Source: Sphingorhabdus sp. YGSMI21 (GTDB lineage: Bacteria > Pseudomonadota > Alphaproteobacteria > Sphingomonadales > Sphingomonadaceae). Taken from it: DNA of 64,000 bases. Position numbers and translations under genes: made by a program. Shown here in pieces: positions 8,294-16,665 of this stretch. The notes below the pieces were generated by a model. The model worked only from the letters and a program-made list of their open reading frames with translations. It searched no databases and was not told the DNA's origin. Where the stretch lies: assembly GCF_002776575.1 (NCBI RefSeq), contig NZ_CP022548.1:2061001-2125000 (forward strand), given 5' to 3'. Numbering within the stretch: the first letter of the stretch is position 1; each line of letters opens with the position of its first letter.

Positions 8294-9835
8294 TTATCCC
8301 TTCCACAACACCCGATAGAGATCGAAACGCCGGTCCTTGAGATTCTGTACCGCGCCGGATTGCCGGCTGGTCAGCAGGCTGGTCATCGACAGATCGGCAA
8401 TCGCGATGGTCTCGGTGTTCGGCGCCGTATCTGCCGCGACGCCGTCCCGCGCGAACGGAAAGTCGGATGGCGTCAGGATCGCGCTTTCGGCATAATGAAT
8501 GTCCATATTCTCGACATTGGGCAGATTGCCGACCACGCCCGACATCACGACATAGCACTGGTTTTCCACCGCGCGCGCCTGACAGCAGTAACGCACGCGC
8601 AAATAGCCGCGCCGTTCATCGGTGCAGAAGGGCACGAACAGGATCATCGCGCCCTGGTCGACCAGATGCCGGGCCAGTTCCGGGAATTCGCTGTCATAGC
8701 AGATCATCACGCCGATCGGGCCGCAGTCGGTCGGAATCGCTTCCGCGCCATAGCCGCCCTTGATATTCCACCAGCGCACTTCGCTGGGCGTCGGATGGAG
8801 CTTGTCCTGCGTGTAGACCGCGCCGTTGCGCAGAAACACGTAAGAGATATTGCGGATATCGCCATTTTCCATGCGCGTCGGGTGCGAGCCGCCGATGATG
8901 TTGATATGATAGGAAACCGCCAGCTTCTCCATCACTTCCTTGAACCGCTCGGTATATTCGGCGATCTTCTCGATCGCTTGTGCCGGCTCCAGTTTTTCCC
9001 CTTCGAGGGAAAGCAATTGCAGCGTGAACAATTCGGGGAATGTCACAAAGTCCGCGCCATAATCGGCGGCGACATCGACGAAATATTCAACTTGCTCTTC
9101 AAAATCGGTCTGCGAGGCAATCTTGCGCATCTGGAACTGGACGGTCGCTACGCGCACCGACTGGGGCAGGCGGTCATGCGGGGTCTGAGTCACCAGCTTG
9201 GCCTCGGCGGCCAGCGGATTCTCCCAGAACATATGCACCGCATTGCCGGCGGATGCTTTGTCGCTCGGCATATAGTCCTTCAATATCCCCAGCGGAACAA
9301 AGCCCTGATTAAGCTGGAAATTGATCACCGGATCGCGGAACTGTTTGTCGACCACGGCCGCCAGATAGTCCGCCGGATCGGGATATTTGCGTTTGCGCCG
9401 CGCATAGCCGGGCAGGCGTCCGCCAAAGATGATGCCCTTCAGCCCCAAATGCTGGCAGAGTTCCCGGCGAACCTTGTAGAAGCGCAGTCCGATGCGCAGC
9501 CGCCGGTAATCCGGGTCGACGCTGACCTCCATGCCGTAGAGGATCTCGCCATTCGGATCATGCCGGGCAGCAAAACCGCCGCCGGTAATTTCCGCCCAGC
9601 TATGCGCTGCACGCGCTGTCTTCTCGGATATCTGGAATGTCGCGCAATGGCCGACAATCTTGCCTTCATATTCCGCGACCAGCTGGCCGTCGGCGAAATT
9701 GTTGATCTGGCCGCGGACTTCCTCGGCGGTATAGCCTTCGCCCTTGCCGTAAACCTTGCGGGACAGGGCAGAGATCTTGCGGGCATCTTCCAGTTCCGCC
9801 ATGCGGATGATGAGCTTGGGTTTTTCTGCGGTCAT
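8294..9835 (-). CDS. GNAT acetyltransferase fused to carbon-nitrogen hydrolase
   Basis: 513 residues with two enzymatic domains. Residues about 8-200 form a GNAT fold with the acetyl-CoA loop in 'VDPDYRRLRIGLRFY'. Residues about 226-505 form a nitrilase-superfamily domain whose Glu-Lys-Cys triad is visible: Glu268 in TFPELF, Lys345 in TQDKLHP, Cys379 in MICYDSEFPE. Fused GNAT-nitrilase proteins occur in several phyla; their substrate is unknown, though an amide bond cut by one domain and a free amine acetylated by the other is an attractive idea. It is cytoplasmic and its neighbours are not functionally linked in an obvious way. Confidence 0.9.
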   Translation of the reverse strand: MTAEKPKLIIRMAELEDARKISALSRKVYGKGEGYTAEEVRGQINNFADGQLVAEYEGKIVGHCATFQISEKTARAAHSWAEITGGGFAARHDPNGEILYGMEVSVDPDYRRLRIGLRFYKVRRELCQHLGLKGIIFGGRLPGYARRKRKYPDPADYLAAVVDKQFRDPVINFQLNQGFVPLGILKDYMPSDKASAGNAVHMFWENPLAAEAKLVTQTPHDRLPQSVRVATVQFQMRKIASQTDFEEQVEYFVDVAADYGADFVTFPELFTLQLLSLEGEKLEPAQAIEKIAEYTERFKEVMEKLAVSYHINIIGGSHPTRMENGDIRNISYVFLRNGAVYTQDKLHPTPSEVRWWNIKGGYGAEAIPTDCGPIGVMICYDSEFPELARHLVDQGAMILFVPFCTDERRGYLRVRYCCQARAVENQCYVVMSGVVGNLPNVENMDIHYAESAILTPSDFPFARDGVAADTAPNTETIAIADLSMTSLLTSRQSGAVQNLKDRRFDLYRVLWKG

Positions 9836-9914
9836 CAGCGCCCATTAGCGGGCTTTTAAATGTTGGGAAACAGCTGTTGTACGGGTCTCGCTGAATAGTG
9901 CGGTGCGGCGGGCT

Positions 9915-10688
9915 TCAAAAACCTTGAACCGATCCACCGTCGACCTGAATAGCGGTTCCGGTCATATAGCTTGACGCTTCAGATCCCAGAAAGACCGCCA
10001 GATTGGCGATTTCTTCAGGCCGTCCAATCCGCTGCATGGGGATTTGCGCAGCGAGGGCTGCGGAAATTTCCTCTATGCTCTTGCCGGACGCTGCGGATTG
10101 CTGTTCGAAAATCTGCGCGATGCGATCCGTCTGGGTGAAGCCCGGGCAAACGGTGTTGATCAGCACATTGTCGGCCGCAACCTGGTTTGCGAGCGTCTTG
10201 GCCCAGCCCAATACGGCCATACGAATGCTGTTGGACAGAGTGAGTCCCGGAACAGGCTGTTTCACTCCGGTCGATGAGATATTGATGATCCGCCCCCACT
10301 TCTGTGCCTGCATATGGGGCAGCACCAGCCGGGTGGCGCGGATCACGGATTTCAGCGTCAGCTCGACGGCCCTGTCCCAGTCCTCGTCAGCCAGATCGAC
10401 AAACAGTCCGGGCGGTGGGCCACCGGCATTGTTCACCAATATATCGATGCCGCCGAATTCCTGCGTTGCTGCGGCAACGACCCGCTCGATATCGTCCGCT
10501 CTGGAGACATCCCCGGTTAGCGTCAGGCAGCCCGGCATTTTTGTCGCAGCAGCGTCGAGCGCTTCCTGTGATCTCCCGCATATGGTTACATTTGCGCCGC
10601 ATTTGTGAAATCCGGACGCGGTCGCCAGTCCAATTCCCTTGCTGCCGGCCGTAACCAGCACATTCTTGTTGTCGAGGTTCAGTTCCAT
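9915..10688 (-). CDS. SDR family protein with SxxxR in place of YxxxK
   Basis: 257 residues, classical SDR length. The cofactor motif GSKGIG is at residues 15-20 (TAGSKGIG in context), NNAG at 86-89 and the catalytic-type Ser at 138/139. At the YxxxK position, however, the sequence is 'LTLSNSIRMAVLGWAK': by spacing from the serine the Tyr is Ser152 and the Lys is Arg156. The rest, including 'NTVCPGFTQTDR' and the C-terminal 'YMTGTAIQVDGGSVQGF', is normal. It is usually labelled 3-oxoacyl-ACP reductase-like, but ordinary reductase chemistry is doubtful. The intact fold argues against a pseudogene. Confidence 0.85.
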   Translation of the reverse strand: MELNLDNKNVLVTAGSKGIGLATASGFHKCGANVTICGRSQEALDAAATKMPGCLTLTGDVSRADDIERVVAAATQEFGGIDILVNNAGGPPPGLFVDLADEDWDRAVELTLKSVIRATRLVLPHMQAQKWGRIINISSTGVKQPVPGLTLSNSIRMAVLGWAKTLANQVAADNVLINTVCPGFTQTDRIAQIFEQQSAASGKSIEEISAALAAQIPMQRIGRPEEIANLAVFLGSEASSYMTGTAIQVDGGSVQGF

Positions 10689-10885
10689 GGCAGGAAATGT
10701 GCCGGAAAGAGATGCCGCTGTATACTATCATTGCAGCTAAAGAGGTTGGGCTATCGCGCTCTCGCCAATCGCGATTAGCCGGCCCCGGCACCAAGGCATG
10801 CCCTTTTGGTGCTTGCCAGAATTCGCTTCAATCAGGTGTGAAGTGAATTCTGGCATCATCATGGTTGTCTTGACGTTGAACCAAG

Positions 10886-11497
10886 CTAGTTGCGCGACGG
10901 ATATATCCCGACCGTTGCGATGCACCAGCGGATCACCTGATAGGGTGACTGCTTCTGAACCGTTTGGCCTCCTCCCATATTAGCGGTGATACCGGTCCCG
11001 GTATCCATGTTTACCGCTGGGGCGCCGGTATGATATATTGTCGCGCTCCCCGTCGTCGCCAGACTATTGTCGTTAGGATTTGCAGTATCGCCTGGCAAAT
11101 TGCTAGCTCTCATCGTGCCGATATGATTATGGCTCGGCAAATTACCGACATTCAGCGTAAACGTGGTAGCGCCTGCACGACTACCGAGGGGATAGGTGCC
11201 GAGCCCTGGAGCATTGCCGTCGCTGATTGGACGTCTTCCGCGTAGATCGGGCAACGCAAATGTTGTCCTTCCATCGCCTCCATAGGTAGTGCCCAAAAGC
11301 GAGAACAGGGCGGTATGTTGGCTGATAGACAGCAAGGTACCATCCGCCCCCATCCAGCCTCTCGGACAATAATTTCCGGCAAAAGCCGATACCTGTGCAA
11401 TATATTGGGTGCCAGCCTGAGCGTGGGCCGGCGCGGTTGATGCCAGCGAAATGCCGCCCAGTGCAATCGTGATTGAAATGGTTCTAGTCAATTTCAT
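10886..11497 (-). CDS. Exported phage tail collar-domain protein, copy 1
   Basis: 203 residues. It begins with a signal peptide (MKLTRTISITIALGGISLAS, cut after ...AHAQA). The mature part is a phage tail collar domain: 'CPRGW.GADGTLLSISQHTALFSLLG' then 'TTYGGDGRTTFALPDLRGR', as in MdpB-like 'microcystin-dependent' proteins. It ends 'RWCIATVGIYPSRN'. Tail collar domains are trimerisation/fibre modules in phages, but here there are no other phage genes and the protein is secreted. A second copy lies directly upstream with the same layout. The function of such bacterial exported collar proteins is not established. Confidence 0.85.
   Translation of the reverse strand: MKLTRTISITIALGGISLASTAPAHAQAGTQYIAQVSAFAGNYCPRGWMGADGTLLSISQHTALFSLLGTTYGGDGRTTFALPDLRGRRPISDGNAPGLGTYPLGSRAGATTFTLNVGNLPSHNHIGTMRASNLPGDTANPNDNSLATTGSATIYHTGAPAVNMDTGTGITANMGGGQTVQKQSPYQVIRWCIATVGIYPSRN
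10994..11113 (-). repeat. Homogenised 120-bp block in collar copy 1
   Basis: This block and 11660-11779 encode the same 40 residues and differ at about six bases by eye, with a run of roughly 59 identical bases in the middle. Flanking parts of the two genes are far more diverged. The partner block is listed separately. Confidence 0.8.
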
Positions 11498-11551
11498 GAG
11501 GAATTTCCTTTCACTCGATAACTGTCAATGAGGGCGTAAAAACCCTCTCTA

Positions 11552-12163
11552 TTAGTTGCGTGAAGGGAATACGCCTTGCATGGCTACGCACCAGCGCATG
11601 ACCAGATAGGGAGATACCTTGTTAACCGGGACACTGCCTCCCGTATTACTGATAACAACGGTGCCGGTATCCATGTTTACCGCTGGAGCGCCGGTGTGAT
11701 AGATTGTCGCACTCCCCGTCGTCGCCAGACTATTGTCGTTAGGATTTGCAGTATCGCCTGGCAAATTGCTGGCTCTCATCATGCCGACATGATTGTGGCT
11801 TGGCATGGTTGCTATGGTCAAACTGAATTGGGTGGAACCACCTCGTGCACCCTGTTGGGGATAGGCTGGCAACCCTGGCCCCTGTCCCAGACTGATCGGC
11901 GCGCGTCCTCGTAGATCCGGCAAGCCGAACGTGGTACGACCATCACCGCCATACATGGTGCCGAGCAATGAGAATAATGCTGAATATTGGCTGATCGGAA
12001 GCAAAGTTCCCTTTGCCTCTCCCCATCCACGAGGGCAGAAAGTGCCACCAAAGAGCATCATTTGGCCGAGTAGTGGATCCGATTGTGCTTGAGCTGGTGG
12101 TGAAATGATAAATGTAGCTGTAATAGCGACTGCGCTTGTTGCAAATAGTTTTAATCTTTTCAT
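11552..12163 (-). CDS. Exported phage tail collar-domain protein, copy 2
   Basis: 203 residues with a signal peptide (hydrophobic core AVAITATFIISPPAQAQS), then the collar domain 'CPRGWGEAKGTLLPISQYSALFSLLG' and 'GGDGRTTFGLPDLRGR'. It is a tandem paralogue of the gene at 10886-11497: the two start regions differ widely, but 40 consecutive residues (from MRASNLPGD to NMDTGT) are identical. Genes are 54 bp apart and the upstream copy is preceded by a repeat-rich 350-bp leader, so they probably form one transcription unit. No phage head, tail or lysis genes are near. Confidence 0.85.
   Translation of the reverse strand: MKRLKLFATSAVAITATFIISPPAQAQSDPLLGQMMLFGGTFCPRGWGEAKGTLLPISQYSALFSLLGTMYGGDGRTTFGLPDLRGRAPISLGQGPGLPAYPQQGARGGSTQFSLTIATMPSHNHVGMMRASNLPGDTANPNDNSLATTGSATIYHTGAPAVNMDTGTVVISNTGGSVPVNKVSPYLVMRWCVAMQGVFPSRN
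11660..11779 (-). repeat. Homogenised 120-bp block in collar copy 2
   Basis: Partner of 10994-11113. The sharp edges of identity against diverged flanks suggest gene conversion or a shared selected segment rather than recent whole-gene duplication. Confidence 0.8.
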
Positions 12164-12513
12164 GATTAACCCCTCCGATAGTTTGTTGACAACTAAGCGA
12201 CCCCATATTGTCCGTATAGTAAGTTAGAAGATTTGCCAAATACATGACATGTATATTTACACTGTGATATATCAATTTACACGGATAACGAGAAGGGGCA
12301 GGAGAATTTTACTGATTTTTGCGATGTAAATGAGTGTAAATAAAGGGACTATACTGGGGTGTGTGATTGCCTGAGCTTAAAGGCCTGACGATGATATCCG
12401 ATTTCCGGTAAACGCGCCCAACAGTGGGCACGCTGACCCCCGCCTGGTGCGTTGCGCGGACAGGATTGATTGAAGGGACGCCGTGTCATCCGGCCATTCA
12501 CGGCCGGCAATAT
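12164..12513. other. 350-bp leader of the collar genes with repeated octamers
   Basis: No gene is supported here. The region is AT-rich and holds TACATG-A-CATGTA (12241-12253), two direct ATTTACAC octamers at 12255 and 12275 (20 bp apart) and two copies of the opposite strand form, ATGTAAAT at 12324 and GTGTAAAT at 12334 (10 bp apart). The spacing in multiples of one helical turn looks like an operator array for the collar genes transcribed leftward. Confidence 0.5.
12255..12341. promoter_or_regulatory. Array of four ATTTACAC-type sites
   Basis: Sites are at 12255-12262 and 12275-12282 in one orientation and at 12324-12331 and 12334-12341 in the other. Intervals of 20 and 10 bp put each pair on the same DNA face. 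It lies 92-178 bp upstream of the collar copy 2 start. The binding factor is unknown. Confidence 0.45.
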
Positions 12514-13038
12514 TTACTTGGTCGCCGCGCTCAACTGACCGCTAAAATCGGTGGCCGCGCTGATGAAATTGCGAACTTCTGCCGCCAGATTGCCCTGGGC
12601 CAGACCTTGGTCGGCAATGATGATCCTGGTCAGATAGGGTCGCCCGTCTTCCAGTATTCCACTATTCACGAAGAGATGAGAGCGCTGAAACGGCGGCACA
12701 ATATTCTGCAAGTCGACCTTCTGGCCATCCAGACTCCAGCTGGTTAGCAATTGCAACGCCCTGCACTGCAAGGGTTCTTGTTGGTCACATTGACGAAAGT
12801 GCAGGGTGAACTGCAGGCCATTTGGCGCAAAGGCAGTGATGATCATCTCGCCCTTGGGCGTTATGCTGGCCATATGATTGCCGGTGACGGTTTTCAGCGT
12901 AGGATCTATCGTATCCGCATTGAAATGAGGGATGATTTTCGCGGGATCGATGGTTTCTTCCGGCAACGGTTGTGCGGCTAGCGGGCTCATATTGGCAATG
13001 CCGAATGCCAATATTGTCGAAATAAGGATTTTCCGCAT
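12514..13038 (-). CDS. Exported YbjN-like protein
   Basis: 174 residues from the ATG at 13038, chosen because it gives a clean signal peptide (MRKILISTILAFGIANMSPLAAQ); the frame continues upstream to an ATG at 13080 that would precede it with 14 unlikely residues. The mature protein has 'FTLHFRQCDQQEPLQCRALQLL', two cysteines flanking a short loop, then 'NSGILEDGRPYLTRIIIADQG', which resembles the YbjN/'sensory transduction regulator' family common in sphingomonads. The role is unknown; the fold is related to secretion-chaperone-like proteins. It points toward the collar genes but is separated from them by the 350-bp leader. Confidence 0.65.
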   Translation of the reverse strand: MRKILISTILAFGIANMSPLAAQPLPEETIDPAKIIPHFNADTIDPTLKTVTGNHMASITPKGEMIITAFAPNGLQFTLHFRQCDQQEPLQCRALQLLTSWSLDGQKVDLQNIVPPFQRSHLFVNSGILEDGRPYLTRIIIADQGLAQGNLAAEVRNFISAATDFSGQLSAATK

Positions 13039-13363
13039 GCAAATTTCCAATCTTCCTTGCCAACCGATATAGTGGTTCAAGGCGGATCCTAGTGCGTCGA
13101 TCGCACGAAGGGAATAGGGCTGGTGAACTGTTTCCAGTTGCCGGAAGGGATCTACTATAGGGCCCTATAATATATGTTGGCTGGAGTGGGCGTCGGGGCA
13201 GCTATATTGCCAATATATATATGTTTCACAAAACAGGCCGCGCTTGTGCCTGAAAAAGGGCGTTGCGCACCATGGCCGGCGCAGTGGAGACGGCAGTCTT
13301 TGTCTTCAGACACGGCAGCTGTTTATGCCGATCAAGCCAAGTCGGCGGTTCCGCCTGAAATGC
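13039..13363. other. Intergenic region with a perfect 14-bp palindrome
   Basis: No gene is supported. TATAGGGCCCTATA at 13156-13169 is a perfect palindrome followed by AT-rich DNA (TATATATATG near 13212), plausibly the promoter/operator region of the leftward YbjN-like gene. A 80-codon plus-strand frame from 13174 shows no family features and is taken as chance. Confidence 0.4.
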
Positions 13364-15880
13364 TCAACCGGTCATGGTCCAGTCGCGCAGTGAAGATTTC
13401 AGAGTGTCGAACATGACCGGCTTGGCGATATGGCCCTGCATGCCGGCCTGCATGCAGCGTGCGATATCTTCAGGATATGCGTTTGCCGTTATCGCCAAAA
13501 TCGGCAATTCCTCTTTCGGATAGCCTTTCTGGCGAATGGATTCGGTTGCTTCATATCCGTCCATAACGGGCATTTGCACATCCATGAGCACGAGATTAAA
13601 TGGCCTGTTTTCTTCTGCGGCGGCTTCCACCTTCGCTATGGCATCCTCGCCATTGACCGCCAGCACCGGCTGATATCCGAGCTTCTTGATCATTTCTGCG
13701 ATCAGGATCTGGTTGATATCATGGTCTTCGGCGATGAGAATCTTTCCGTTGTCAACTCGACCAACGGGGGGCTCTGCCGGATCATTTGTAGCGGTCATCG
13801 GTTGTTTTCCTTCTGATTTTCCCGTCCCGACAGAGGAGGCTGCCTCTGTTCCCGCGGGAAACTGGACGGTAAAGGTCGTGCCTGCTCCTTCGTTACTGTC
13901 GACAGTAATCGTGCCCCCCATGATCGAAGCCAATTGTCTGCTTATCGTCAGGCCTAGGCCGCTCCCGCCAAATATCGTCGATGTTTGAGGAGACGCCTGT
14001 TCGAACGGCGAGAAAATAGCCTCGAGGCGATTGGATGGGATGCCGATTCCGGTATCCCTGACCATGACCTGCATTTCCATCTTGTCGGCGGCGGCCTGTT
14101 TGGCCGTGGCGGACACCGAGACCGAACCGCTGCTGGTGAATTTGACGGCGTTGCCGAGAATATTCAATATGATCTGACGCAAATGATTGGCGTCCGCCAG
14201 TACCATTTCCGGTACATTATCATCAATTTCCAGCTTGAGATCGAGCTTCTTCTGGTCGGCAATCGGGGCCATCAGATGGACACAGCTCTGCAGCACATGC
14301 TGTGTCGACATTGGCGCAATATTGCTTTTTTCCCGACCAGCCTCGACTTTCGAGATGTCGAGAATATCATTCAGCAGCCGCATCATGGCGTTGCCGGAAT
14401 CCAAGATCATCTGCGCGTGATTTTTTTCTTCTTCAGGGAGGTCGGCGTCGAGCAGCAGCTGGGTAAATCCCAGGACACCATTCATCGGGGTCCGGATTTC
14501 GTGGCTCATATTGGCAAGAAAGCGGGTTTTGGCATCGGCCGCTTCCTCGGCACCGACACGGGCGGCGATCAGTTTCTGTTCCATCTGCTTGCGCGCGGTT
14601 ATGTCCCTGATGCTTCCGACGATGCCAAGGAAGCTGCCATCCTTTTCAGCCAGTCTGGAAAAGCTCAACTCTACGGCCAGGACGTCGCCGCTTGCATTGG
14701 CGATGGAGCCTTCGAAGCGGGCCCGCTGGATCGCTCCGCACCGGACCGGCCCGAGCTGCGTTTTCAAAGCCTCGAAATCCTCGGCTGCGAATATCTCGCC
14801 CATGTCCCGTCCCAGACACTCTTCGGTCGGCAGACCCGTCAGCTTCTGCCACGCGGGATTGAGAAACAGCCATTGCAGATCGCTGTTCGTCCGGAAAAGA
14901 ACCTCGTTCATATTTTCCAGCATGGAATTGGAAACTTCGCGGTGGATACTGAGCGAGCGTCGGATGGACGCCTTCTCGGTCAGCATCGCCGCCGTGGGCA
15001 TGCCTACTGCAAAGCAGCTCAGCAGAAAAAATTGCAGGATGAACAGTTTTGCGGTCAGGGAAAGATCGACCGAGTAAAAGGGGCCGGTCTCGAACGCTGC
15101 ACCGATCACCACCACGATGGCGATCAGGACTATGGAAACCGAGGTGCCGGGTGTCCCCAGTCTGAAGGCATTGAGCAGTACCAGCGGCGCGACAAGAAAA
15201 AAGACGGGAAAACTGAGAACCCAGAAAATCGTCGCTGCGGCAATCAATGTGAATGACTGAATTGCGAGCCACTCCCATCGGTTGGCGCTGAACACCCAAA
15301 TGCTTCGCGAACCATTGGACCGGTCCGCTCGCTGGAACGCGTCTATGGCCACCATGATCGCCGGGCTAAGCAAGATCATGCCGAGACCGTCGGTCGTGGT
15401 CCATTGGAGCCAGGACATAAGAAAACTTTGCCAAGTTCCCGAGGCAAACATCAGCCCGGCAAGGAAGCCGGAGGCGAGCGGGGCGACAAGTCCGCCAATC
15501 AGGCAGAATTTGCCCAGATCCCAGATCCGTTGCATGTTCGGTCTGGTCGCCCCCAGCTTTTGCATGAGGAACCAGATCAGGATGATTTCGAACTGGTTGA
15601 TCGCGGCCAGTGCTGTTGCGTTCAAAACCGTATCGCCGGCTAGCAGATTGGCTGCAATATTCGCCAGAAACGCGCCCGCGAGATAATAAGGAACATGCCG
15701 TTTTGCCGACCGCAATATGACGGCTACCAGAACGGCATTGGCCAGCCAGACGACCGCAATGCGGCCTTCGTCCTGGGTCAGCATGATGCCACCCCAGGCC
15801 AGAAGACCGAACATCGCCGAGACCAGGATGATCGTTGCCACTGACGGGAAGCGTCGGAGTTGGGCTAGCCGGCCTGTCAT
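13364..15880 (-). CDS. MASE1-PAS hybrid sensor histidine kinase
   Basis: 838 residues from the ATG at 15880; an in-frame TTG at 15928 would add 16. The order is an eight-to-ten helix MASE1-type membrane sensor (about 10-300, ending in LTEKASIRRSL), PAS (about 320-430, LQWLFLNPAWQKLTGL), HisKA with His460 in MSHEIRTPMNG, HATPase with the N-box NILGNAVKF and G-boxes DTGIGIP and GGSGLGLTI, then a C-terminal receiver with Asp767 in LMDVQMPVMDG and KP near the end. It would autophosphorylate on His and pass phosphate to its own Asp. No response regulator or HPt gene is adjacent, so the output partner is elsewhere. The ligand of MASE1 domains is unknown. Confidence 0.9.
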   Translation of the reverse strand: MTGRLAQLRRFPSVATIILVSAMFGLLAWGGIMLTQDEGRIAVVWLANAVLVAVILRSAKRHVPYYLAGAFLANIAANLLAGDTVLNATALAAINQFEIILIWFLMQKLGATRPNMQRIWDLGKFCLIGGLVAPLASGFLAGLMFASGTWQSFLMSWLQWTTTDGLGMILLSPAIMVAIDAFQRADRSNGSRSIWVFSANRWEWLAIQSFTLIAAATIFWVLSFPVFFLVAPLVLLNAFRLGTPGTSVSIVLIAIVVVIGAAFETGPFYSVDLSLTAKLFILQFFLLSCFAVGMPTAAMLTEKASIRRSLSIHREVSNSMLENMNEVLFRTNSDLQWLFLNPAWQKLTGLPTEECLGRDMGEIFAAEDFEALKTQLGPVRCGAIQRARFEGSIANASGDVLAVELSFSRLAEKDGSFLGIVGSIRDITARKQMEQKLIAARVGAEEAADAKTRFLANMSHEIRTPMNGVLGFTQLLLDADLPEEEKNHAQMILDSGNAMMRLLNDILDISKVEAGREKSNIAPMSTQHVLQSCVHLMAPIADQKKLDLKLEIDDNVPEMVLADANHLRQIILNILGNAVKFTSSGSVSVSATAKQAAADKMEMQVMVRDTGIGIPSNRLEAIFSPFEQASPQTSTIFGGSGLGLTISRQLASIMGGTITVDSNEGAGTTFTVQFPAGTEAASSVGTGKSEGKQPMTATNDPAEPPVGRVDNGKILIAEDHDINQILIAEMIKKLGYQPVLAVNGEDAIAKVEAAAEENRPFNLVLMDVQMPVMDGYEATESIRQKGYPKEELPILAITANAYPEDIARCMQAGMQGHIAKPVMFDTLKSSLRDWTMTG

Positions 15881-16126
15881 CGGCAGCCGCGAGATATTTG
15901 TTTGTCCATCTTTGCGTAAACGGAGCAAAACCCGATTAACTAAGAAAAAACTCGAAGGTGGCCCGAATTCTTGCTCTGCCAGCCGTGAAGGCGAGGTCTC
16001 TAGAGCATGGGCCGACCGTTATGGGCGAGGTCGATTTACCTGTCTGTCCCGTCGCCGCGCTGACAGATGGGTGGGGGCGATCCGTTCGATGGCTGTCTTC
16101 GCGAGATCATCCCGCAGCCTCCAGAT

Positions 16127-16570
16127 TTAGCGGTTGTCCCAGTTTGCGAATTGCTGATTGCCGACAAAAGCGACTTCCTGAACACCGGCTCGCTTGATCG
16201 TGGCCACCAGCTGGTCAAACCGTTCGTACCGGGCCCGGGCATCACTTTCGAAATGCAGCTGCGGCCCTGCCGGGTTCTTTGCCATCATTTCCAGCCGGCC
16301 GCGCAACCGGTCACTGTCGATCGGTATACCATTCCATATGGCCGTGCCGGCAGAGTCGAGGAATAATTTGTTGGCCTTGGAAGTGCTGGATCCCGCAGTC
16401 CCGCCCGGCAAGTCTACAGCTACCTGGTGGGTGACTGCCGGGATTGATAGCATCATCATCACCAGTAAAACGAGCAATACATCGATCAACGGCGTGATGT
16501 TGAGCTCTGCGAACGGTCTGTCCGCAGCGGTGGCTGATTTTTGGCGAAGAAAGTGCTTCCTGCTGCTCAT
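16127..16570 (-). CDS. exbD: ExbD/TolR family biopolymer transport protein
   Basis: 147 residues: short cytoplasmic N-terminus, 'FAELNITPLIDVLLVLLVMMML' as the single membrane helix with the conserved Asp, and a periplasmic domain (about 45-147). ExbD works with ExbB and TonB to energise outer-membrane receptors. Here it is alone: neither exbB nor tonB lies beside it, so it may serve a complex encoded elsewhere. It is divergent from the DUF3667/PhoD pair with a short AT-rich intergenic region. The symbol is by family only. Confidence 0.85.
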   Translation of the reverse strand: MSSRKHFLRQKSATAADRPFAELNITPLIDVLLVLLVMMMLSIPAVTHQVAVDLPGGTAGSSTSKANKLFLDSAGTAIWNGIPIDSDRLRGRLEMMAKNPAGPQLHFESDARARYERFDQLVATIKRAGVQEVAFVGNQQFANWDNR

Positions 16571-16665
16571 TCGGTCTCTCCCGGTTAATGATACGATATA
16601 ACATATATCATAACATCGGGCAGATTACAAAAAGCCGCTTGCCTTATTGGCCGAATGGGCCAAAA

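Noticed and set aside
8360..9859. 499-codon plus-strand frame opposite the GNAT-nitrilase gene
   Set aside because: It is a shadow of the opposite strand gene; it is rich in His/Arg/Gln and has no family features, whereas the minus-strand product has two complete catalytic domains.
10886..12163. Tail collar genes as evidence of a prophage
   Set aside because: Both proteins have signal peptides and no integrase, terminase, capsid or lysis genes lie near; neighbouring genes are ordinary chromosomal ones.
13174..13416. 80-codon plus-strand frame between the YbjN-like and kinase genes
   Set aside because: The start is inside an AT-rich palindrome region without a ribosome site, its end overlaps the kinase gene antisense, and the sequence has no recognisable features.
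16571..16665. Search for a PhoB box before the DUF3667/PhoD pair
   Set aside because: Despite the phosphatase downstream, no TGTCA/TGTAA half-sites with 11-bp spacing were found here; the AT-rich block gives only TA-rich sequence.
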